The notes under the pieces: generated by a model | What the model was told of the DNA's origin: nothing | Database searches by the model: none | Seen by the model: only the letters and a program-made list of their open reading frames with translations | Part shown: positions 1 through 6,327 of the stretch, in pieces | Position numbering within the stretch: the first letter of the stretch is position 1 | How the letters are laid out: every line of letters begins with the position of its first letter | NCBI GenBank assembly: GCA_910587335.1 | Contig: CAJUMG010000028.1 | Location: 1 to 6,327 of the forward strand | Direction: 5' to 3' | From: an uncultured Oscillospiraceae bacterium | Lineage (GTDB): Bacteria > Bacillota > Clostridia > Oscillospirales > Ruminococcaceae | DNA length: 6,327 bases | Made by a program: the position numbers and the translations under genes

Positions 1-349
<349 letters not shown>

Positions 350-355
350 CTTATT

Positions 356-431
356 GGGGGTATAGCTCAGCTGGGAGAGCACCTGCTTTGCAAGCAGGGG
401 GTCAGGAGTTCGATCCTCCTTACCTCCACCA
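356..431 (+). tRNA. alaT: tRNA-Ala (UGC)
   Basis: A 76-nt cloverleaf with encoded CCA (429-431). The acceptor GGGGGTA (356-362) pairs with TACCTCC (421-427), including the third-pair G-U; the universal alanine identity pair G3-U70 is the expected explanation. The anticodon arm is CCTGC-TTTGCAA-GCAGG with anticodon TGC at 389-391. The D arm carries AGCTCAGCTGGGAGAGC. It is the second spacer tRNA of the operon. Confidence 0.97.
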
Positions 432-618
432 AAAGATCTTAGAGTGGATAGTTATAAAACATTGTAAATAAGAAGAGAAAACGAATTAGAGTAAAATCTA
501 AGGAGTAATTAAGTATAAGATATACACCTTTTAATATTAAGATATTAAGACGGGTAATATATTTTGACTGAGAAGTATAGATGATATTCTGAAAGGGATA
601 TTATTTATACGTAAAATA
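432..618 (+). other. tRNA-Ala to 23S spacer
   Basis: A 187-nt, very AT-rich transcribed spacer with no further tRNA and no credible ORF. Its last 40 bases (579-618) form the 5' arm of the 23S precursor stem. A nut/boxA-type antitermination element would be expected somewhere in an rRNA spacer, but I cannot point to one with confidence; the ACATTGTAAATAAGAAGAG stretch near 458-476 is the only weak candidate. Confidence 0.6.
579..611 (+). other. 23S precursor stem, 5' arm
   Basis: ATTATTTATACG (600-611) is perfectly complementary to CGTATAAATAAT (3370-3381) on the far side of 23S. Pairing continues outward, with a few mismatches and bulges, to about 579 opposite 3401. Inward, AATCAAGC (619-626) pairs with GCTTGATT (3356-3363), the terminal helix of mature 23S. 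Long stems of this kind are the standard RNase III substrates that release pre-23S. The cleavage sites themselves are not visible. Confidence 0.8.
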
Positions 619-3363
<2,745 letters not shown>

Positions 3364-3369
3364 TTTTTG

Positions 3370-3401
3370 CGTATAAATAATCTCCTTGCAGATTATCCTC
3401 T
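3370..3401 (+). other. 23S precursor stem, 3' arm
   Basis: CGTATAAATAAT (3370-3381) pairs perfectly with 600-611, and the following bases to 3401 pair imperfectly with 579-599. The segment occupies most of the 58-nt 23S-5S spacer, leaving only a few bases before the 5S precursor stem starts at 3408. It includes most of TATCCTCTAAT (3394-3404), also found in the 16S-tRNA-Ile spacer. Confidence 0.8.
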
Positions 3402-3407
3402 AATTCT

Positions 3408-3553
3408 TTATGCGGTTTGATGATCTGGTGGTAATAGCGAAAGTGTCCCACCCGATCCCATTCCGAACTCGGCCGTTAAACCTTTCAACGCCCATGGTAC
3501 TTTGTCTTAAGACACGGGAGAGTAGGTAGCTGCCAGATCTTCTAACCGCATAA
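3408..3553 (+). other. 5S precursor stem enclosing 5S
   Basis: The sequence just before 5S (3408-3428) is complementary to the sequence just after it (3533-3553) at 19 of 21 positions; the 5S terminal helix forms the inner 7 bp. The outer part pairs TTATGCGGTTTG with TAACCGCATAA apart from isolated mismatches. This extends the mature helix by about 14 bp and probably presents pre-5S to an endonuclease. Confidence 0.75.
3422..3539 (+). rRNA. rrf: 5S ribosomal RNA
   Basis: An approximately 118-nt 5S rRNA. The terminal helix is GATCTGG (3422-3428) with CCAGATC (3533-3539). The core contains CCCGATCCCATTCCGAAC and CGGCCGTTAAAC, followed by ATGGTACT and GGGAGAGTAGGT, all in the standard 5S order and of alphaproteobacterial type. 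It is the last gene of the operon, with no trailing tRNA. The exact mature ends depend on trimming and may shift by a base or two. Confidence 0.96.
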
Positions 3554-3578
3554 TCCTTCTTTTTACGTTGTTTTATTT

Positions 3579-3611
3579 ACCCCGTTTCTTTGAAACGGGG
3601 TTTTATTTTTC
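3579..3611 (+). terminator. Rho-independent terminator of the rRNA operon
   Basis: CCCCGTTTC (3580-3588), loop TTT, GAAACGGGG (3592-3600), a perfect 9-bp stem extended by an A-T pair and followed by TTTTATTTTT. It lies 40 nt after 5S and ends the operon, so 5S is the last operon gene. Because the stem is nearly symmetric it may also work weakly in the other direction. Confidence 0.92.
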
Positions 3612-3722
3612 CTATTCCCTTGCCTTATTCTATATCAATCATCTATACCCCTTGCTCAGAAGAAAATATCTCAAAGACCTCTTGCTTATTCCTACATCTC
3701 TCTGCTTCTCTCTTCTTTATGT

Positions 3723-3754
3723 TCAACAAAACGCTCCAAACGGTCGTCTATCCC
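3723..3754 (+). repeat. 32-bp direct repeat, copy A
   Basis: Identical to 3852-3883 over all 32 bases; it begins TCAACAAAACGCTCC and ends GTCGTCTATCCC. Similarity continues imperfectly to the left (14 of 19 bases), and GATTTGTA recurs to the right (3761-3768) after a 6-base gap, so the ancestral unit was probably about 65-70 bp. It has no internal palindrome. The copies are 129 bp apart, a multiple of three, so every reading frame repeats in register. Confidence 0.9.
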
Positions 3755-3851
3755 CCCTCAGATTTGTATTTCTGTCATTCCTACCAGCCTCTTTACCTAC
3801 CTCCTGCGGCCACCCGCTTGCTGGGGCTCTTAGCCTCTCTCTCCATTACGC

Positions 3852-3883
3852 TCAACAAAACGCTCCAAACGGTCGTCTATCCC
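3852..3883 (+). repeat. 32-bp direct repeat, copy B
   Basis: Exact second copy of 3723-3754. GATTTGTA follows at 3895-3902 after an 11-base gap, against 6 in copy A, so the flanks have diverged by an indel while the core has not. Read on the minus strand, one frame gives DRRPFGAFC and a stop in both copies, and another gives IDDRLERFVE. Whether either is translated cannot be told from two copies. Confidence 0.9.
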
Positions 3884-3986
3884 AAGCCGCCCCGGATTTG
3901 TAAGTCTAATCTCCGGCTGCTATGCCTATATCTATCCGCCTTACTCATAAGGGGGGATTAAGCTTACCGAATCATAAACAGCTCTC

Positions 3987-4103
3987 TTACGCTTCATTAT
4001 TAAAATATCTCGCAATAAATAGAGGCAAACTATCAGCCTGCCTTTGTAAAAGCAGTATTCGATGTCTTGGCATGGAAATGGGGAGATGAGTGTTACCAGA
4101 CAT
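3987..4103 (-). CDS. Doubtful 38-aa ORF
   Basis: An ATG-to-TAA frame of 38 codons, beginning MSGNTHLPIS and ending ARYFNNEA. I do not recognise it. The composition is protein-like (mixed charge, a hydrophobic LLL and a PLFIARY stretch) rather than low complexity. The start is poorly supported: the nearest purine run, AAGGGAAAA, is about 10-18 bases upstream and is not a clear SD. An internal ATG at residue 11 is an alternative start. It could be a small gene, the remnant of a decayed gene, or chance; chance is quite possible at this length. Confidence 0.2.
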   Translation of the reverse strand: MSGNTHLPISMPRHRILLLQRQADSLPLFIARYFNNEA

Positions 4104-4410
4104 AAAAAACTGTTTTCCCTTTACCAAAAATAAAACCACTCCGCCTAAGGATAATTCTATTCTCTAAAGCGGGCATTAGTCGAGGCTATCTACCTCAGAA
4201 ATCCTATCTTAGTAATCTTTTTCTATGTCTTTGCTTTTTATGTGTGTTGAGGGGAAGGAGGGGAACAAAACAGTTGAATTCGCGCTGATTTCTTCAGTAA
4301 AACCAAGTTTGATCAGAGATAATGATGATAGTTAACACGTTGAAATTACCGGCTTAATTCTTTGATAATAATAAAATAGTAAATAAAGTAACGCTGATTT
4401 TCAAAAAAAT

Positions 4411-4433
4411 GACAAAATGTTGGAAATTTTGTC
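4411..4433. promoter_or_regulatory. Inverted repeat abutting -35 (putative operator)
   Basis: GACAAAAT (4411-4418) and ATTTTGTC (4426-4433) form a perfect 8-bp inverted repeat around a 7-base centre, GTTGGAA. The right arm ends at the base before the TTGACA box at 4434. A third half-site, GACAA (4436-4440), overlaps the -35 box and makes TTGTC-TT-GACAA with the right arm. The 15-bp centre-to-centre half-site spacing suits a dimeric helix-turn-helix regulator. Which protein binds, and whether it activates or represses, is not known. Confidence 0.5.
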
Positions 4434-4462
4434 TTGACAAGCTTTAATGATTGCTGTATATT
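4434..4462 (+). promoter_or_regulatory. Sigma70-type promoter
   Basis: TTGACA (4434-4439), a 17-bp spacer, then TATATT (4457-4462): a perfect -35, optimal spacing and a 5/6 -10. It is the strongest promoter-like match I found in the window. Transcription would begin at about A4469. No gene of normal size follows before the terminator at 4640, and the next gene is convergent, so it drives a short orphan transcript. Confidence 0.7.
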
Positions 4463-4468
4463 GAGGTC

Positions 4469-4670
4469 AATAAATAATTATTGTATCTAAAAATTAATAA
4501 AATGAGTAACATCAAAATTCGAGCTGAGCCTTCTGTTCCAGAGCATTAAATTTTAACTTTTAAGTCAAACGCCTTATGAATAGATCTCCGCCCATTAAAA
4601 AAGGAAAATAATTTTTTTTATAGCAGTTAAACCTTTTTCCCCGCCCCTTAGAAGGCGGGTTTTCTTTATT
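4469..4670 (+). ncRNA. Candidate orphan small RNA, about 200 nt
   Basis: Inferred transcript between the promoter at 4434-4462 and the terminator at 4640-4670; both ends are predictions. It does not show the hallmarks of SRP RNA or tmRNA, and its ends do not pair as in 6S RNA. It holds two tiny ATG frames without an SD: 4502-4549 (MSNIKIRAEPSVPEH) and 4576-4611 (MNRSPPIKKGK). Either could be a micropeptide, but both may be chance. CCGCC at 4588-4592 could pair with the 3' arm of the terminator stem (GGCGG) in place of the proper 5' arm, so alternative folds are possible. The family is unknown. Confidence 0.4.
4640..4670 (+). terminator. Rho-independent terminator
   Basis: CCCGCC (4640-4645) pairs with GGCGGG (4654-4659) across an 8-base loop, followed by TTTTCTTTATT. 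It closes the orphan unit that starts at about 4469. The all-GC 6-bp stem and T-run are typical. It faces the separate minus-strand terminator of the cold-shock gene 50-60 bp away. Confidence 0.8.
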
Positions 4671-4721
4671 ATAAAGGTGAATTTTAGAAATTTATTTCTG
4701 TATGTGATTTTCTGGCATTAT

Positions 4722-4754
4722 AAAACAAGAAAACCTCCGGATGGGACGGAGGTT
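4722..4754 (-). terminator. Rho-independent terminator of the cold-shock gene
   Basis: Read on the minus strand: AACCTCCG (4754-4747), a 7-base loop, CGGAGGTT (4739-4732), then TTTCTTGTTTTA. It is a perfect 8-bp stem with a T-rich tail starting 12 nt after the cold-shock stop codon. On the plus strand no T-run follows the stem, so its direction is clear. Confidence 0.85.
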
Positions 4755-4766
4755 CTGTTGGCAATT

Positions 4767-4970
4767 TTATTTCAATAATATATTTTCTGCGGCAGGTTTT
4801 CCGTTATCATTATAAACATCAAATGTAACTACTTGTCCTTCCAATAGTTTCTTTAACCCGGATTTTTGCAGAGTGGTCACGTGTATAAAAATATCCTTCT
4901 CGGCACCCTCCGACTGTATGAATCCGTATCCCTTTTTCATATTGTACCATTTTACCACACCCTCTAACAT
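4767..4970 (-). CDS. Cold-shock-domain protein (CspA family)
   Basis: A 67-aa single cold-shock domain, the usual CspA-family length. This is a small OB-fold protein that binds single-stranded RNA/DNA in the cytoplasm; family members melt mRNA structure or act as RNA chaperones. The N-terminal strand is GVVKWYNMKKGYGFIQ (residues 4-19), containing RNP1 as KGYGFIQ (13-19). RNP2 is DIFIHVT (26-32). The conserved tail GQVVTFDV...GKPAAENI follows. Aromatic binding positions W8, Y9, Y15, F17, F28 and H30 are kept, with Tyr at 9 and 15 where Phe is commoner. The start is at 4970 because AGGA (4980-4983) sits 9 nt upstream and the domain begins at once. A start at 4997 would add nine residues (MTLNLGFLL) and has a worse SD. 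It is a single-gene unit; cold induction cannot be inferred from sequence. Confidence 0.93.
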   Translation of the reverse strand: MLEGVVKWYNMKKGYGFIQSEGAEKDIFIHVTTLQKSGLKKLLEGQVVTFDVYNDNGKPAAENILLK

Positions 4971-5022
4971 TAATAAAAATCCTAAATTTAAAGTCATTTA
5001 TGAAAAATCTTTCATTACCCTA

Positions 5023-5050
5023 AATATAATTCAGTTAAAATATATGACAA
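5023..5050 (-). promoter_or_regulatory. Probable promoter of the cold-shock gene
   Basis: On the minus strand: TTGTCA (5050-5045), a 16-bp spacer, TATATT (5028-5023). Initiation near 5016 would give a leader of about 45 nt, shorter than the long cold-responsive leader of E. coli cspA. The region is AT-rich, so a chance match is possible. Confidence 0.5.
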
Positions 5051-5169
5051 TATGGCAAAATTCGTGTTGAGATAACGACTTTTTCGTGCACTGTATGGCA
5101 GCAAATTTAAATTAAGCAGAATATTATATTGAGGTTGTAGCAAAAATCCGTTATTGATTAGTCAGAATA

Positions 5170-5175
5170 AAGGAG
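5170..5175 (+). promoter_or_regulatory. Ribosome binding site deciding the mntP start
   Basis: AAGGAG, a strong match to the anti-SD at 184-188. Two in-frame ATGs follow. The one at 5177 is only 1 nt away, too close, while the one at 5183 is 7 nt away, the usual spacing. This favours 5183. Confidence 0.8.
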
Positions 5176-5182
5176 AATGCAT

Positions 5183-5749
5183 ATGACATTATTTGATATA
5201 TTTCTTTTGGGCTTAGCATTATCAGTCGATGCATTTGTGGTGTCATTTTCTTATGGACTGGTGTTAAAACCACACAAAATTGAAAATGGCTTAAGACTTG
5301 GGATTTCTACAGGCTTCTTTCAGTTTTTCATGCCTGTATTAGGATGGTATGGCGCAAGAAGCGTTAATAAATATATTGAAAGCATTGACCATTGGCTGGC
5401 ATTTTTTGTTTTTCTGGCTCTGGGAATAAAAATAATTGGCGATGCTCTGGAAAATCAGGAAGAGCCATCACAAAAACTAGAGAAAAAGCTCACTGCCCGG
5501 GTTTTGTTGATGATTGGCATTGCCACCAGCATTGATGCCTTGGTCACCGGCGCAACGATTTACTTCATGCATACGCCGATTATGCTCTCCGCGATTATTA
5601 TCGGCTTGACAACTTTTGTCTGCGCCCTGTTGGGGTATGAGCTGTGCTGTGCATTTAAGCGCTTTTCGACTAAATATCTTGAATTGTCGGCGGGTATTAT
5701 CCTGATAGCTTTGGGCTGTAAAGTTTTGTTTGAGCATTTAACCTCTTAA
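5183..5749 (+). CDS. mntP: Manganese efflux pump MntP
   Basis: A 188-aa inner-membrane protein of the MntP (DUF204) family, which exports Mn2+ and protects against manganese excess; E. coli MntP is also 188 aa. Six hydrophobic segments are visible, at about 3-25, 37-58, 66-87, 106-128, 132-155 and 167-186, in two repeats of three. Each repeat carries the family signature: LSVDAF with D16 and ATSIDA with D118, the same numbering as the acidic residues of the E. coli protein, which supports the 5183 start. MPVLGW (50-55) and HWLAFF (70-75) are also conserved. A charged loop (about 88-105) joins the halves. The gene is divergent from the cold-shock gene, with 212 bp between starts. I see no yybP-ykoY manganese riboswitch in that gap and no clear sigma70 promoter for this gene. 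Confidence 0.93.
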   Translation: MTLFDIFLLGLALSVDAFVVSFSYGLVLKPHKIENGLRLGISTGFFQFFMPVLGWYGARSVNKYIESIDHWLAFFVFLALGIKIIGDALENQEEPSQKLEKKLTARVLLMIGIATSIDALVTGATIYFMHTPIMLSAIIIGLTTFVCALLGYELCCAFKRFSTKYLELSAGIILIALGCKVLFEHLTS

Positions 5750-5766
5750 GGCCGCATAAATTAAGC

Positions 5767-5794
5767 TGGACAAAAAGTTAAAAGTTGTTACTAT
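5767..5794 (+). promoter_or_regulatory. Possible promoter of the membrane-protein gene
   Basis: TGGACA (5767-5772), a 16-bp spacer, TACTAT (5789-5794); 5/6 and 4/6 matches to consensus. It lies in the 99-bp gap after mntP, where I see no terminator. The downstream gene could therefore be transcribed from here, from mntP, or both. Confidence 0.3.
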
Positions 5795-5848
5795 GACCGT
5801 GATAAGAAGTTATTAACCAATTATTGTCTAACTAAAAAATATCTAAAA

Positions 5849-6274
5849 ATGAAAAAAATGTTTTTTTCTGTAGTTGCCATTATTGTCATTAGTGGCCTTG
5901 GAAGTTCATGGAATTGGTGTATTATATTGCCGCTTGTTCTCATCGGGATTTATATCTTATACCTTTACCCGCAAACGACCTTACCTCCGGAACGGGATTA
6001 CAAAAAAGAGAAGGAAATCCTGAAAAATTTTGAGAAGGAAATCAGTGGCAAAAAAGGAGATGATAACTCCATTTGCGATTTATTAAAGCGTCAAACGGTT
6101 CAAGATCTCTATTATTTGCGTGCCGGATTAAAAGATCGTATCTTTTCATGTAGGGCCGGTGGAATGACAACGATGTCCATACGGGAAGAAGAATACCTTG
6201 ATATGGAAATAAAGTATTACGAACGCCTGCTGACGTTAACGAATAGATACATTCCGGAAGAGGACGAACGATAA
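5849..6274 (+). CDS. Small protein with N-terminal membrane hairpin, function unknown
   Basis: 141 aa; I do not recognise the family. The N-terminus has two hydrophobic stretches, about residues 4-18 and 24-40, separated by GSSWNW, consistent with a short membrane hairpin (a signal anchor is the alternative). After PQTTLPPERD the protein is hydrophilic and probably helical: KKEKEILKNFEKEI (52-65), a middle part with QDLYYLRAGLKDRIF (about 84-98), and a final EEEYLDMEIKYYERLL segment, ending in acidic PEEDER. Cysteines at 24, 74 and 100 show no motif. There is no clear SD; an in-frame ATG at 5858 (residue 4) is equally possible. The length and a terminator joined to the stop codon argue for a real gene. 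It follows mntP by 99 bp on the same strand, which does not prove shared function. Confidence 0.75.
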   Translation: MKKMFFSVVAIIVISGLGSSWNWCIILPLVLIGIYILYLYPQTTLPPERDYKKEKEILKNFEKEISGKKGDDNSICDLLKRQTVQDLYYLRAGLKDRIFSCRAGGMTTMSIREEEYLDMEIKYYERLLTLTNRYIPEEDER

Positions 6275-6299
6275 AAAAGGAGCGAAAGCTCCTTTTTTT
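6273..6299 (+). terminator. Rho-independent terminator overlapping the stop codon
   Basis: AAAAAAGGAGC (6273-6283), loop GAAA, GCTCCTTTTTT (6288-6298), then a further T. It is a perfect 11-bp stem with a stable GNRA-type tetraloop. The first two bases of the stem are the AA of the TAA stop (6272-6274). The A-tract/T-tract design makes it usable in both directions, so it could also end a minus-strand gene lying beyond the window. Confidence 0.9.
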
Positions 6300-6327
6300 G
6301 TGGTTCGAACGTAATACCGCCGGAGTA
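6300..6327. other. Window end, nothing assignable
   Basis: The last 28 bases contain the palindrome GGTTCGAACG-type core (TTCGAA) but no complete feature. It resembles a tRNA T-loop at first sight, yet the flanking bases do not form a T stem. A minus-strand frame is open here (YSGGITFEP), so a gene beyond the edge is possible but unsupported. Confidence 0.3.

Larger units (their letters stand above)
3612..4410. other. Intergenic region without a convincing gene
   Basis: About 800 bp with no supported protein or RNA gene. From about 3612 to 3960 the plus strand is strongly pyrimidine-rich and holds two copies of a 32-bp direct repeat (3723-3754 and 3852-3883). Two overlapping plus-strand frames cross this area, but their ATGs lie in or next to the rRNA terminator with no SD, and their peptides look like low-complexity translation of a C/T-rich strand. 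Farther on are a 38-codon minus-strand frame (3987-4103) and a 36-codon plus-strand frame (4225-4335) that has no SD. The rest is AT-rich. Confidence 0.6.

Noticed and set aside
3723..3883. CRISPR array
   Set aside because: There are only two repeat copies with 97 bp between them, no palindromic repeat structure, no third unit and no cas gene.
3568..3961. Two overlapping plus-strand frames (111 and 123 codons) after 5S
   Set aside because: One ATG is just upstream of the terminator and the other is inside its hairpin; neither has an SD. The peptides follow from C/T-rich DNA, and both frames stay open through the same repeat.
4250..4268. G-rich stretch as a possible G-quadruplex or SD
   Set aside because: The G-runs are uneven (4, 2, 4), and no start codon with an open frame follows at SD spacing.
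4225..4335. A 36-codon plus-strand frame starting MSLLFMCVEG
   Set aside because: There is no SD before its ATG and no promoter; the purine run AAGGAGG lies inside the frame. The length is within chance expectation.
4873..5070. A 65-codon plus-strand frame
   Set aside because: It is antisense to the cold-shock gene and its upstream region and has no SD; it is a shadow frame.
5477..5737. An 86-codon minus-strand frame
   Set aside because: It lies entirely antisense to the well-supported mntP coding region.
6300..6327. The 3' half of a tRNA (GGTTCGAAC motif)
   Set aside because: The bases on either side of TTCGAAC do not pair as a T stem, and the upstream neighbour is a terminator rather than a tRNA body.

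Overview
The window most likely comes from a low-GC alphaproteobacterium. The 16S tail, the 5S core (CGAACTCGGCCGTTAAAC) and the order 16S, tRNA-Ile, tRNA-Ala, 23S, 5S all fit that class. Protein-coding and spacer DNA outside the rRNA is AT-rich. An uncultured gut- or host-associated lineage is possible, but the sequence alone does not settle this.

Positions 1-3611 hold one rRNA operon on the plus strand, lacking only most of 16S. It contains the last 191 nt of 16S, tRNA-Ile(GAU), tRNA-Ala(UGC), an intact 23S with no intervening sequence, and 5S. A strong Rho-independent terminator follows. The spacers are short and largely taken up by long precursor stems that bracket 23S (579-611 with 3370-3401) and 5S (3408-3428 with 3533-3553).

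Positions 3612-4410 have no convincing gene. They hold a pyrimidine-rich stretch with two copies of a perfect 32-bp direct repeat, 129 bp apart, and a few very short ORFs of doubtful status. Positions 4411-4670 look like an orphan transcription unit. An 8-bp inverted repeat abuts a near-consensus sigma70 promoter (TTGACA, 17 bp, TATATT), and a GC-stem terminator follows about 200 nt later with no normal gene between. This is the best candidate for something undescribed: a regulated small RNA or a transcript encoding a micropeptide.

Positions 4722-6299 carry three protein genes. A cold-shock-domain protein lies on the minus strand with its own promoter and terminator. Divergent from it, on the plus strand, is a MntP-type manganese efflux pump. 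Next comes an unrecognised small protein with an N-terminal membrane hairpin, whose stop codon is built into its terminator. The cold-shock protein and MntP are individually recognisable, but nothing here shows that the three genes form one functional system.
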